From positions 4,836 through 68,835 of the forward strand of contig JBMNTN010000004.1 of assembly GCA_050945755.1 (NCBI GenBank): a DNA stretch of 64,000 bases. The letters are read 5' to 3'. Below the pieces are notes generated by a model. That model worked only from the letters and a program-made list of their open reading frames with translations. It did not search any database and had not been told where the DNA came from. This DNA comes from JAQVXR01 sp050945755. Lineage in GTDB: Bacteria; Bacillota; Dehalobacteriia; Dehalobacteriales; Dehalobacteriaceae. Each line of letters starts with the position of its first letter. The first letter of the stretch is position 1. Below are positions 1 through 9,007 of the stretch, piece by piece. A program made the position numbers and the translations under genes.

Positions 1-1209
1 ATTTTTGATTCTCATTTTGATTCCTACAGAGGGGCGATTCCTTATATCCGGATTGTTAACGGAACAATGAAAAAGGGAATAAACATGAAAATGATGGGTA
101 CGGGAAAGTCTTTTGAAGTTACCGAGGTAGGCATTTTTACTCCGGCACCGCAAAGTGTGGATTGTTTGAAGCCCGGGGATGTGGGTTTTATTGCGGCCAG
201 TATTAAAAATGTGAAGGATACTCAGGTGGGTGATACCATTACAGATGCCGATAGGCCGACGGAAGAACCGCTGCCCGGGTATCGAAAAGCTGCCTCTATG
301 GTATATTGTGGATTATACCCAATAGAAACCAATGATTATTCCGATCTTCGGGATGCCTTGGAAAAATTGCAATTGAATGATGCTGCTTTGGTCTATGAAC
401 CGGAAACGTCGGGAGCGTTAGGATTTGGCTTTCGCTGCGGTTTTTTGGGACTTCTTCATATGGAGATTATCAAAGAACGTCTGGAAAGGGAATATGGTTT
501 AGAACTGCTCACAACTGCACCGAGTGTAAATTACCGGGTAAGAAAAACTGATAATACGGAAATTTATATTGATAACCCTACCAAGCTTCCTCCTAGCCAG
601 GAAATTATGATGGTGGAAGAGCCTTATGTCAAAGCGACCATTATGGTCCCGTCGGAATTTGTCGGAAGCATTATGGAAATTGCCAATGAACGGCGGGGTA
701 CTTTTCTTAATATGGAGTACATTACAGAAACCCGGGTGATGATGATTTATGATTTACCCTTGTCGGAAATAATCTACGATTTTTTTGATCAGCTTAAGTC
801 ACGGACAAAAGGATATGCTTCGTTGGATTATGACTTGAGCGGATATAAGGAATCAGATCTGGTTAAGTTAGATATTTTGGTTAATAATGAAGTTGTCGAT
901 GCCTTATCGTGTATTGTGGATAAGGAGAAAGCTTATTACCGGGGGCGGGCACTGGTGGAAAAACTGCGCCGGATAATTCCCCGTCAGCTTTTCGAGGTTC
1001 CTATTCAGGCAGCGATTGGTAATAAAGTAATTGCCCGAGAAACAGTCAAAGCATTGCGGAAAAATGTTTTGGAAAAGTGTTATGGGGGAGACATTACCCG
1101 GAAAAGAAAGCTTTTGGAAAAACAAAAGGAAGGCAAAAAACGCATGAAGCAGGTGGGAAGTGTAGAGATTCCCCAGGAAGCGTTTATGGCGGTGTTAAAA
1201 ATAGATTAG
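1..1209 (+). CDS. lepA: Elongation factor 4 (LepA), 3' part
   Basis: Ribosome-associated translational GTPase that back-translocates stalled ribosomes. The reading frame is open from base 1, so the GTPase domain lies upstream of the window; about 402 C-terminal residues remain. Visible parts are the EF-Tu-like domain II (motif GTMKKGINMKMM), the EF-G-type domains (CGFLGLLHMEI; RRGTFLNMEYI) and the LepA-specific C-terminal domain with its basic end (RKRKLLEKQKEGKKRMKQVG). Length and motifs agree with the family. The stop codon lies inside the stem of its own terminator, so this gene closes a transcription unit before hemW. Truncation is only by the window edge. Confidence 0.96.
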   Translation: MFDSHFDSYRGAIPYIRIVNGTMKKGINMKMMGTGKSFEVTEVGIFTPAPQSVDCLKPGDVGFIAASIKNVKDTQVGDTITDADRPTEEPLPGYRKAASMVYCGLYPIETNDYSDLRDALEKLQLNDAALVYEPETSGALGFGFRCGFLGLLHMEIIKERLEREYGLELLTTAPSVNYRVRKTDNTEIYIDNPTKLPPSQEIMMVEEPYVKATIMVPSEFVGSIMEIANERRGTFLNMEYITETRVMMIYDLPLSEIIYDFFDQLKSRTKGYASLDYDLSGYKESDLVKLDILVNNEVVDALSCIVDKEKAYYRGRALVEKLRRIIPRQLFEVPIQAAIGNKVIARETVKALRKNVLEKCYGGDITRKRKLLEKQKEGKKRMKQVGSVEIPQEAFMAVLKID

Positions 1210-1228
1210 CCTCAGGCTAATCTATTTT
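1198..1228 (+). terminator. Intrinsic terminator of lepA
   Basis: Perfect 14-bp inverted repeat (AAAATAGATTAGCC / GGCTAATCTATTTT) with a 3-nt loop, ending in T residues. The lepA TAG stop (1207-1209) is in the left arm. Confidence 0.85.
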
Positions 1229-1264
1229 ATAAATTTAGGATTATTTTGTGATCTGGAGGAGCAG

Positions 1265-2404
1265 ATGGAAGCTGTCTACATCCATATACCATTTTGCATA
1301 AAAAAATGTAACTATTGTGATTTTTACTCTCTTCCAATAAAAACCGCAGGTGCACTAATAGAAGAATATTGTACCGCCGTGCAAAAAGAGATTACGCTGT
1401 ATGCCCGGGAGTTAGGTGACAGTGTTCAAGTCAAATCCATTTATTTTGGCGGGGGGACGCCAACTGTTCTACCTGCCCGGGAACTGACCGGAATTTTAAA
1501 CACGTTATATGCCTCTTTCCCGGTTACCAATGATGTGGAAGTTACCGTGGAGTGTAATCCTGGTACGGTAGACGGTGATTATTTTCTCCGATTGAAGGAT
1601 GCTGGGGTAAACCGCTTGTCTATTGGAGCACAGGCCGCACAGGACAGACTCTTGGAGAAAATGGGGCGGATCCATTGCTGGCGGGATACAGTGCGGACTT
1701 TATCCCAAGCCCGCCGAACCGGGTTGGAAAATATTAATCTGGATCTGATTTACGGTCTGCCAGGACAGACAATTGAGCAGTGGAAGGAATCCTTACGGGA
1801 TACCCTCTCTTTGGAAGTACCCCACGTTGCCGTTTACGGGTTAAAACTGGAACTGGATACCCCTTGGGGACAGGCTAGGGAATTGGGAAAACTGGATTTT
1901 CCTGACCAGGATATCTCTGCTGATATGCTGGAAGCAGCTATGGATTTTCTTATGGGGGCAGGTTATCTCCATTATGAGATTTCCAATTTTGCCCGACCTG
2001 GGTTTCCTTCCCGTCATAACATTGTATATTGGAAAAATCATGATTATTTGGGAATAGGGGCGGCGGCTGCTTCCCACCTGGGGCCTACCCGGCGTACTAA
2101 TGTTTTGTCAGTAGAGGGGTATATCGACGCCCTTAGGCAAGGTTGTTTTCCGGTAGGGGAAGAAGAGTTTTTAGATAGGGAAACGGAAATGGCGGAGACA
2201 ATTTTTTTGGGATTGAGGCTTCTCACAGGAATTGATCAGGATGAATTTAGAGCGCGATTTGAGGTTAACCTAATAGATAAGTATTCAGCACAAGTGGAAA
2301 AACTTTGTCGACTTGGCCTTTTAAAGATGAGCGGAAACCGGATTAAACTTTCCCGAAAGGGACTGTTTTTAGGCAACGAAGTATTTTTGGAATTCCTTCC
2401 ATAA
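1265..2404 (+). CDS. hemW: Radical SAM coproporphyrinogen III oxidase-like / heme chaperone HemW
   Basis: Radical SAM protein of 379 residues. The cluster motif CxxxCxxC is at residues 11-18 (CIKKCNYC), the SAM-binding GGGTPT follows near residue 62, and a HemN_C-like domain fills the C-terminus. It was long annotated as oxygen-independent coproporphyrinogen oxidase. The lepA-hemW-hrcA order and the short N-terminus before the first Cys point to HemW, the heme-transfer protein, rather than true HemN. The ATG follows GGAGGAGC at good spacing. It is bounded by the lepA terminator upstream and the hrcA promoter directly downstream. Confidence 0.9.
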   Translation: MEAVYIHIPFCIKKCNYCDFYSLPIKTAGALIEEYCTAVQKEITLYARELGDSVQVKSIYFGGGTPTVLPARELTGILNTLYASFPVTNDVEVTVECNPGTVDGDYFLRLKDAGVNRLSIGAQAAQDRLLEKMGRIHCWRDTVRTLSQARRTGLENINLDLIYGLPGQTIEQWKESLRDTLSLEVPHVAVYGLKLELDTPWGQARELGKLDFPDQDISADMLEAAMDFLMGAGYLHYEISNFARPGFPSRHNIVYWKNHDYLGIGAAAASHLGPTRRTNVLSVEGYIDALRQGCFPVGEEEFLDRETEMAETIFLGLRLLTGIDQDEFRARFEVNLIDKYSAQVEKLCRLGLLKMSGNRIKLSRKGLFLGNEVFLEFLP

Positions 2405-2407
2405 GGG

Positions 2408-2436
2408 TTGACAAAAACTTCATACGGTGGTATTTT
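2408..2436 (+). promoter_or_regulatory. Sigma-A promoter of the hrcA heat-shock operon
   Basis: TTGACA (2408-2413), 17-bp spacer, TATTTT (2431-2436). It lies immediately upstream of the CIRCE operator, so HrcA binding would block initiation or early elongation. Confidence 0.7.
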
Positions 2437-2440
2437 TGAA

Positions 2441-2467
2441 TTAGCACTCAACAGGGAAGAGTGCTAA
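2441..2467 (+). promoter_or_regulatory. CIRCE operator (HrcA binding site)
   Basis: Perfect match to the CIRCE consensus: TTAGCACTC, 9-nt spacer, GAGTGCTAA. It lies between the -10 box and the hrcA start and places the following chaperone genes under HrcA repression. Confidence 0.95.
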
Positions 2468-2486
2468 CAAGGGAGGAGGGCTATTA

Positions 2487-3515
2487 ATGATTGATGAGCG
2501 GAAAAAGCAAGTGTTACATGCGATCGTTAAGGATTATGTTAGTACCGCAGAGCCTGTCGGATCCCGAACTATTGCCAAAAAATATGATCTGGGTGTTAGC
2601 TCAGCTACTATTCGAAATGAAATGTCCGATCTGGAGGAAATGGGTTTAATTGAACAACCTTATACTTCCGCCGGGAGGATTCCATCAGACAAAGGTTACA
2701 GGTTTTATGTCGATTATCTGATGGAAAAAGAAGAGTTGAATGCTGATGAGATTAACAATATAAAAATGTGCTTTGCTAAAAGATTGCACGAACTAGATGA
2801 ATTAGTACAAGAAACCTGTCAAATGTTGTCACATTTGACAAAGTATACGGCCCTGGTTTTAGTTCCCAAACGCAGTGAGGGTAAATTAGAAACAATTCAG
2901 ATGGTTTCTGTTAGTCCGCACCGAGTTTTAGTGTTGATTATTACTGATACCGGTTTTATTAACCACCGGATTATTGATTTGGGCAAACCCATTGATTCTA
3001 GTCGCTTACAGGAAATTAACAATCTTTTACAGCAAAAACTTTACGGCCTGAGCATTGAACAGGTTAACCGGACACTCTTAAGAGAAATTTCCCACCAGAT
3101 TGTCAGACAGGAACAGCTTTTAGACCTGGCATTGGAGCTGATGGAGCAGGCTCTTTTGGAAAGCGGAGATGAACGGGTTTTTACCGGAGGCGCGCTTAAT
3201 ATGTTGAACCAGCCGGAATTTCGAGATGTCGAAAAAGTAAAAACCCTCCTTGGCATATTAGAAGAAGAAGAGACGATAAAAAAACTTTTGCATAAGCAGT
3301 TGGGAGAAGGTACGGAGATATACATTGGCGGTGAGATTCCCTTTGAGGGGATAAATAAATGCAGTGTGATTACCGGGACATATAAAGTTAATGGCAGGGT
3401 AGTCGGTTCCATTGGGGTTTTAGGTCCGACGAGGATGACTTATCCCAAAGCAGTATCTATTGTGGAAATAGTTACTGATCAGTTGTCCCAGGTGCTCGCC
3501 CAAATGTTTAGGTAA
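2487..3515 (+). CDS. hrcA: Heat-inducible transcription repressor HrcA
   Basis: Repressor of class I heat-shock genes; it binds CIRCE as a dimer and is normally stabilised by a chaperonin. The 342 residues begin with the winged helix (residues 1-75, motif SSATIRNEMSDLEEMGLIEQ) followed by the GAF-like and dimerisation regions; the C-terminus has GSIGVLGPTRMTYPKAV, a family hallmark. The ATG follows GGGAGGAGGG. It is the first gene of the operon hrcA-chaperonin-grpE-dnaK-dnaJ and is autoregulated through the CIRCE 20 bp upstream. As no groEL/groES is visible here, the neighbouring group III chaperonin could act in its feedback loop; that is inference. Confidence 0.96.
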   Translation: MIDERKKQVLHAIVKDYVSTAEPVGSRTIAKKYDLGVSSATIRNEMSDLEEMGLIEQPYTSAGRIPSDKGYRFYVDYLMEKEELNADEINNIKMCFAKRLHELDELVQETCQMLSHLTKYTALVLVPKRSEGKLETIQMVSVSPHRVLVLIITDTGFINHRIIDLGKPIDSSRLQEINNLLQQKLYGLSIEQVNRTLLREISHQIVRQEQLLDLALELMEQALLESGDERVFTGGALNMLNQPEFRDVEKVKTLLGILEEEETIKKLLHKQLGEGTEIYIGGEIPFEGINKCSVITGTYKVNGRVVGSIGVLGPTRMTYPKAVSIVEIVTDQLSQVLAQMFR

Positions 3516-3551
3516 GAATGGGAGAAATTTTTCCGGGCAGAGGTGAAATGA

Positions 3552-5126
3552 TTGTCTGTTAAACAGGTAAGTTCCAATGCGGAAGTTGATGAACGGCTGG
3601 CAGCTTTAATGACAAATTCCAATGCTATCAGGGCAATTGCTACTGCGGTGGAAGGAACCATTGGTCCCAAGGGTCTCGATACCATGCTGGTGGATAAATT
3701 TGGTAATGTTGTTATTACTAATGCTGGCGTAACAATACTTGATTTAATGGAAGTAAACCATCCGGCCGCTAAGATGCTAATTAATGTGGCCAAAGCTCAG
3801 CAGGATGAGATTGGTGACGGGACAACTACGGCGACGCTTATGGCAGGAAGCCTTGTGGCATCCGGTGTAGAACAGGTTGTGAAAGGGGTCCCGGTGGCTA
3901 GGATAATTGAGGGTATGAGGATCGGAATAAAAACGGCCGTATCTTTATTTAAGAGCAATAGAAAAGTAATCACTGATATATCCGATCCGCTGTTGAGGCA
4001 GGTAGCCTTAATTGCCGGACGGGAGCATGAAGATATTGCCGATCTGGTTGTTGAGGCTGCGATGTTGATTGGCCGGGAAAAATTATTGGATCAGAGTTTT
4101 AAGCTCGGCAAAACTATATCCGCCACAGTTGGGGCGGAAAATAGAGTTTTCCTGGGTACTATTGTCAGCAAGGAACGCTTGAGCCGGCAGATGCCGCAAA
4201 AGGTGGAGGGTGCGCGTATTCTGGTGATTGATGATGCTTTGGAACCGGAGGGGATTGAAGACGAAGCGCTGGCTAGTGAAGCAGGTTTTGCCAGATACTT
4301 AGAACTAAGACAAGAATTTGAAGATAATGTCCGGAAGATTATTTCCCTGGGAATAAATGTGGTTTTAGTGGATAGGGGAATTGACGACTTGGCCGAGGAG
4401 ATGCTTACCGACGCCGGAATTTTAGCGGTAGAGCGGGTAGCCGGCAAGGAACTGCGCAAGGTGGCTGAACATACCGGTGCTCGTTTTATAAAACGGACCG
4501 GCCTGAAGAAGGAAATAAGTGAGCTTGCAAAATATACAGGAACAGCACAGGTTGTTTATGAAGACGAGAAGCTGGAGCAGATCTTGATCCTTCAGGGCGG
4601 GGGCAAACCTATGGCTACGATTCAGGTTGGAGCTGCCACAGAAGAGGTCGTGGGTGAAAGAGAAAGGATAGCCAAGGATGCTGCTGCTTCAGTTCAAGCT
4701 GCGGTAAAGGGGGGAGTCCTTCCCGGGGGCGGTGCTGTTGAATTAGCTGCAGCCCAGGAAGTTGAGCATGTCCGGCGGCAGGTCGGGGGTATGGCTGCTT
4801 ACGGTGTGGACTGTGTAGTTGAAGCATTAAAAAAACCTTTTATGCAAATTGTCCTGAATGCGGGTTTTAATCCACTTGAGAAATTAGGTGACGTTTTGGC
4901 AGCCCAGTCGGAGGAAAGAAATTCTACTTTAGCCGTTGATTGCGATAACGGGGCGATTAGGGATATGTATGAATTAGGAGTTGTTGATCCGGCACCGGTT
5001 AAAATATATGCCTTACAGGCTGCCGGAGAGGTGGCGGAAGCAATAATGCGCATCGGCACAATTATCAAAATGAAAGTAGAAAAAGACGAGGAAGCAAAGC
5101 AGGGACATGAGGATTACCGGGGTTGA
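3552..5126 (+). CDS. Archaeal-type (group II/III) chaperonin, thermosome-like
   Basis: ATP-driven protein-folding ring subunit of 524 residues. It resembles archaeal thermosome/CCT subunits, not GroEL: TIGPKGLDTMLVD near residue 38, GDGTTTATLMAG at 88-99, VLPGGGAVEL near 390, and a C-terminus ending in a charged tail without GGM repeats. Archaeal-like chaperonins in the dnaK operon of Firmicutes such as Carboxydothermus have been described as group III chaperonins; they close without a GroES cap. The start is TTG at 3552, seven bases after AGAGGTGA. It lies 36 bp after hrcA and is co-transcribed under CIRCE. No groES is present in the window. Confidence 0.92.
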   Translation: MSVKQVSSNAEVDERLAALMTNSNAIRAIATAVEGTIGPKGLDTMLVDKFGNVVITNAGVTILDLMEVNHPAAKMLINVAKAQQDEIGDGTTTATLMAGSLVASGVEQVVKGVPVARIIEGMRIGIKTAVSLFKSNRKVITDISDPLLRQVALIAGREHEDIADLVVEAAMLIGREKLLDQSFKLGKTISATVGAENRVFLGTIVSKERLSRQMPQKVEGARILVIDDALEPEGIEDEALASEAGFARYLELRQEFEDNVRKIISLGINVVLVDRGIDDLAEEMLTDAGILAVERVAGKELRKVAEHTGARFIKRTGLKKEISELAKYTGTAQVVYEDEKLEQILILQGGGKPMATIQVGAATEEVVGERERIAKDAAASVQAAVKGGVLPGGGAVELAAAQEVEHVRRQVGGMAAYGVDCVVEALKKPFMQIVLNAGFNPLEKLGDVLAAQSEERNSTLAVDCDNGAIRDMYELGVVDPAPVKIYALQAAGEVAEAIMRIGTIIKMKVEKDEEAKQGHEDYRG

Positions 5127-5209
5127 CAAAGAAGATAATTAGAAAATTAAGGATAACAGCAAGAACTTTACGGTAACAAATAATTCCGGAAAGGTATGGT
5201 GAATCTCAG

Positions 5210-5806
5210 ATGGTTGAGGTCGATAAGGAAATAAGGAAAGAGAAAGACACTGTCCAAAAGGATGTGCCAGTTTCTCCTGAAGAGGTCAAGACCGATACCG
5301 GCGAAGGACCGGAACAGGGCGACAACAGGGAAGAGACTATATGTATCCAGGATTTGCAATTGCAGGTGGATAAGATTAAGGCCGAAAATGATGATCTGAT
5401 TAATTCACTGCAAAGATTGCAGGCTGATTTTGAAAATTTCCGTCGGCGCACGCGCCTGGAAAAAGAAGAACTGGTGAAATATGCGGTAGAAGGGTTAGTA
5501 TGCTCCCTCCTTCCGGTCGTGGACAATTTTGAAAGGGCTTTGGCTTCGGCAGATAACGGAGGTGAGACGAAGGATTTCATGCAAGGCATGGAAATGATTT
5601 TCCGACAGTTGATTCAGGTGTTAACACAAGAAGGGTTAGCTCCCGTGCAAGCTGTGGGAAACCCGTTTGACCCTAACTTTCATGAGGCTGTAATGCAGGT
5701 GGAACAAGAAAACACCGAGTCAAATATTGTTATTGAAGAAATCAAAAAGGGATATACTTTGAAAGGCAAACTGATTCGTCCCAGCATGGTAAAAGTAGCT
5801 AAATAA
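5210..5806 (+). CDS. grpE: Nucleotide exchange factor GrpE
   Basis: Releases ADP from DnaK. The 198 residues show the expected layout: an acidic, disordered N-terminus (about 1-50), a long coiled-coil helix (about 50-90, with LQRLQADFENFRRRTRLEKEE split across the helix end), and the C-terminal beta domain with GNPFDPNFHEAVMQ and GYTLKGKLIRPSMVKVAK. It follows the chaperonin gene after an 83-bp gap and precedes dnaK, the classical order apart from the chaperonin insertion. Confidence 0.96.
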   Translation: MVEVDKEIRKEKDTVQKDVPVSPEEVKTDTGEGPEQGDNREETICIQDLQLQVDKIKAENDDLINSLQRLQADFENFRRRTRLEKEELVKYAVEGLVCSLLPVVDNFERALASADNGGETKDFMQGMEMIFRQLIQVLTQEGLAPVQAVGNPFDPNFHEAVMQVEQENTESNIVIEEIKKGYTLKGKLIRPSMVKVAK

Positions 5807-5824
5807 CCAGGTGTGTTGATTTGA

Positions 5825-5852
5825 TTGACACAATTTTTGGTTAATATATAAA
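5825..5852 (+). promoter_or_regulatory. Possible internal promoter before dnaK
   Basis: TTGACA at 5825-5830 and TATAAA at 5847-5852 with a 16-bp spacer, in an AT-rich 90-bp gap. It would allow dnaK-dnaJ expression independent of the CIRCE promoter. Confidence 0.45.
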
Positions 5853-5896
5853 AGGAATAATACTATTTAGTCTTTTTGCCGAAGGAGGTACTTATA

Positions 5897-7738
5897 ATGG
5901 GTAAAGTAATTGGGATTGATCTGGGAACAACTAATTCCTGTGTTGCTGTGATGGAAGGCGGTGAAGCGGTTGTTATCCCTAATGCGGAGGGGGGACGCAC
6001 TACTCCCTCGGTAGTGGCATTTTCAAATACCGGTGAAAGGCTGGTTGGTCAAGTAGCCAAACGTCAGGCCATTACCAATCCTGATCGTACAGTCATGTCC
6101 ATTAAGCGACAGATGGGGAAAAAATATGATACAAAGATTGGAGAAAAAAATTATTCTCCCCAAGAAATTTCCGCATTTGTTTTACAAAAGTTAAAAACAG
6201 ATGCAGAAGCATATTTAGGGGAAAAGGTGAATCAAGCAGTAATCACAGTACCTGCCTATTTTTCTGACAGTCAGCGCCAGGCAACCAAAGATGCTGGAAA
6301 AATTGCCGGACTGGAAGTACTAAGGATTATTAATGAGCCGACAGCAGCTGCTTTAGCGTACGGTTTGGAAAAAGGTGAAGACCAGACTGTATTAGTTTTT
6401 GACTTAGGCGGCGGGACATTTGACGTTTCCATTTTGGAATTAGGAGACGGAGTTTTCGAGGTAAAGGCCACCAGCGGGAATAATTTCCTGGGTGGAGATG
6501 ATTTTGACCAAAAAATTATTGACTGGCTGGTTGCCGAGTTTAAAAAGGCTGAAGGAATCGACTTAACGAAAGATAAAATGGCTGTACAGCGGTTGAAGGA
6601 AGCTGCGGAAAAGGCAAAACACGAACTTTCCGGCGTTCTTACGACCAATATTAACCTGCCTTTTATTACTGCCACGGCGGAAGGACCGAAGCATTTAGAT
6701 CTGACACTGACCAGAGCAAAATTTGATGAATTAACTGCTGATCTAGTGGAGAGAACTATGGGGCCGACTCGACAGGCGCTTTCTGATGCCGGGTTGAAGC
6801 CAGGGGATATTGACAAAGTTCTTTTGGTGGGTGGTTCTATCCGGATTCCCGCTGTACAGAATGCGATTAAAAATCTCCTGGGAAAAGACCCGCATAAAGG
6901 AATTAACCCGGATGAATGTGTGGCTCTTGGTGCAGCAATTCAAGCCGGTGTATTGGCGGGAGAGGTAAAAGATGTTCTGCTTCTTGACGTGACCCCCCTC
7001 TCTTTGGGAATCGAAACATTAGGCGGTGTTTTCACGAGGTTGATCGACCGTAATACCACTATTCCCACAAGCAAAAGCCAAGTTTTCTCTACAGCTGCCG
7101 ATAACCAGACTTCTGTGGAGATCCATGTATTGCAGGGAGAACGGCCAATGGCGGCGAACAATAAGACGCTGGGACGTTTTACCTTAACGGGAATTCCGCC
7201 GGCACCTCGGGGCATTCCCCAGATTGAAGTCAAATTTGATATCGATGCCAACGGGATCGTGCATGTTAATGCAAAAGATTTAGGTACCGGACGGCAGCAG
7301 GATATTACCATTACAGCGTCCAGTGGGCTTAGCGATCAGGAAATAGACCGTATGATGAAAGATGCAGAAAAATATCAGGCAGAAGATGAAAAACGCAAAG
7401 AATCAGTGGAAGTAAGGAATCAAGCTGATGCCATGGTTTACCAGGTGGAAAAGACGCTAAAAGACTTGGGTGACAAGGTATTGGATGCTGAAAAGGCGGA
7501 GATTGAAAGGGCTAAGGATGCGTTGAAAGATGCTTTAACCAGGGATAACATTGACGAGATAAAAAGCAAATCGGAGGAACTTTCCCAGGCACTTCATAAG
7601 GTTAGCGAACGTATATATAAGCAGGCAGGTCCGCAAGGGGCAGCTCAGGGTGAGGCCGGACCAAATGCCGGTCAATCCCAACCAAATGATGATGTAGTTG
7701 ATGCAGATTATGAAGTAATGGATGACGACAAAAAATAA
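5897..7738 (+). CDS. dnaK: Chaperone protein DnaK (Hsp70)
   Basis: Cytosolic Hsp70 of 613 residues. The ATPase domain starts at GKVIGIDLGTTNSCVAVMEG and contains the phosphate loops DLGGGTFDVSI and LLVGGSIRIP; the substrate domain follows after the hydrophobic linker DVLLLDVTPLSLGIE; the C-terminal helical lid ends in DDVVDADYEVMDDDKK, the usual EEVD-like acidic bacterial tail. The ATG at 5897, placed nine bases after GAAGGAGG, is preferred over an upstream in-frame codon. One family residue differs: LLVGGSIRIP has Ile where most DnaKs have Thr (GGSTRIP), a small oddity in the nucleotide pocket. Confidence 0.97.
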   Translation: MGKVIGIDLGTTNSCVAVMEGGEAVVIPNAEGGRTTPSVVAFSNTGERLVGQVAKRQAITNPDRTVMSIKRQMGKKYDTKIGEKNYSPQEISAFVLQKLKTDAEAYLGEKVNQAVITVPAYFSDSQRQATKDAGKIAGLEVLRIINEPTAAALAYGLEKGEDQTVLVFDLGGGTFDVSILELGDGVFEVKATSGNNFLGGDDFDQKIIDWLVAEFKKAEGIDLTKDKMAVQRLKEAAEKAKHELSGVLTTNINLPFITATAEGPKHLDLTLTRAKFDELTADLVERTMGPTRQALSDAGLKPGDIDKVLLVGGSIRIPAVQNAIKNLLGKDPHKGINPDECVALGAAIQAGVLAGEVKDVLLLDVTPLSLGIETLGGVFTRLIDRNTTIPTSKSQVFSTAADNQTSVEIHVLQGERPMAANNKTLGRFTLTGIPPAPRGIPQIEVKFDIDANGIVHVNAKDLGTGRQQDITITASSGLSDQEIDRMMKDAEKYQAEDEKRKESVEVRNQADAMVYQVEKTLKDLGDKVLDAEKAEIERAKDALKDALTRDNIDEIKSKSEELSQALHKVSERIYKQAGPQGAAQGEAGPNAGQSQPNDDVVDADYEVMDDDKK

Positions 7739-7762
7739 ACCGCCCCCGAGGAAGGTGGTTAA

Positions 7763-8899
7763 ATGAGCAAACGTGATTATTACGAGGTTTTGGGTGTTTC
7801 CCGTACTGCCTCGGAAGATGAAATCAAAAAAGCATATAAAAAGTTGGCAAAAAAATATCATCCGGATTTAAATCCGGATAGCAAAACGGCAGAGGAAAAA
7901 TTCAAGGAAGTTAACGAAGCATATGAGGTGTTAAGCAATCCGGACAAGCGAGCCGGTTACGACCAATTTGGCCATGCCGGAGCCAACGGTACCGGCGGTT
8001 TTGACTTTGGCGGCGGTTTCGGAGGTGCTGATTTTGGCGGTTTTGGTGACATCTTCGATATGTTTTTTGGTGGAACCCATGGCGGCGCTGGTCAGCGCCG
8101 CGGTCCTCAGCGGGGTGCGGATCTTAGAGTAGATCTGACCATTACATTTGAGGAAGCAGCCTTTGGCGTGGAAAAGGATGTGGAAATTCCCCGCCTGGAA
8201 AATTGTGATGTTTGTGGTGGGTCTGGTGCTGAACCGGGTACTCAACCACAAACATGTCCGGTGTGCCGCGGCAGCGGAAAGGTCAGATCAGCCCAGGCTA
8301 CTCCCTTTGGCCAGTTCCAAACGGTAAAAACATGCCATCGCTGCCGGGGGACGGGTACGATTATTGAAAATATTTGCAAACACTGTGCTGGAAGCGGAAA
8401 AGTTCGTAAGGTCAGGAAAATCCATGTAAAAATTCCAGCAGGAGTGGATTCCGGTTCGCGTTTGCGTGTCGCCAACGAAGGTGAAGCTGGTGAATTAGGT
8501 GGGCCGCCGGGAGATCTTTACGTCTATCTTAGCGTCAGACCTCATAAAGTATTTAAACGTGAAAATGATGATGTTTATTGCGAATTTCCCATTTCATTTG
8601 TCCAGGCGGCACTGGGCTTTGAAGCGGAGGTTCCCACCCTGGACGGCAAAGTCAAATTAAATATTCCGGAAGGAACCCAAACCGGAACTTCTTTCCGGCT
8701 TAGGGGCCGGGGCATTCCTAAACTTAGGGGTTATGGCCGGGGTGATCATTTTGTCAAAGTGAAAGTGATAACGCCAACCAAACTAAATGATGAACAGAAA
8801 AAGCTTTTGCGTGAATTAGATGCATCTTTATCTGATAATCAGCAAACGGAAAAGGCAAAGGGTTTCTTTAACAAGGTGAAAGACGCATTTATGGGATAA
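7763..8899 (+). CDS. dnaJ: Chaperone protein DnaJ (Hsp40)
   Basis: Type I J-protein of 378 residues that stimulates DnaK ATPase. The N-terminal J domain carries HPD (KKYHPDLNPDS, about residue 33). A Gly/Phe-rich linker (about 75-110) follows, then four CxxCxGxG zinc repeats: CDVCGGSG, CPVCRGSG, CHRCRGTG and CKHCAGSG, and the C-terminal substrate-binding domains. All four zinc repeats are intact. It is separated from dnaK by 24 bp with the SD GAGGAAGGTGG, and is the last gene of the heat-shock operon, followed by a strong hairpin. Confidence 0.97.
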   Translation: MSKRDYYEVLGVSRTASEDEIKKAYKKLAKKYHPDLNPDSKTAEEKFKEVNEAYEVLSNPDKRAGYDQFGHAGANGTGGFDFGGGFGGADFGGFGDIFDMFFGGTHGGAGQRRGPQRGADLRVDLTITFEEAAFGVEKDVEIPRLENCDVCGGSGAEPGTQPQTCPVCRGSGKVRSAQATPFGQFQTVKTCHRCRGTGTIIENICKHCAGSGKVRKVRKIHVKIPAGVDSGSRLRVANEGEAGELGGPPGDLYVYLSVRPHKVFKRENDDVYCEFPISFVQAALGFEAEVPTLDGKVKLNIPEGTQTGTSFRLRGRGIPKLRGYGRGDHFVKVKVITPTKLNDEQKKLLRELDASLSDNQQTEKAKGFFNKVKDAFMG

Positions 8900-8920
8900 G
8901 ATTATTTAACGTACAGGGTA

Positions 8921-8952
8921 AGGGCCTGGGTATAATTCTCAACCCAGGCCCT
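8921..8952 (+). terminator. Hairpin after dnaJ
   Basis: AGGGCCTGGG / CCCAGGCCCT perfect 10-bp stem with a 12-nt loop; the following tract is CTCATCT rather than a T run, so it is either a weak terminator or an mRNA 3' stabiliser. Confidence 0.6.
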
Positions 8953-9007
8953 CTCATCTCGTACTCAACTTAGGGTTTGGCCAAAATTACTGAAAGAGGT
9001 GCTAATT

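Noticed and set aside
6271..6816. 181-codon reverse-strand frame inside dnaK
   Set aside because: Mirror frame of a highly conserved gene, no SD and no recognisable motif.
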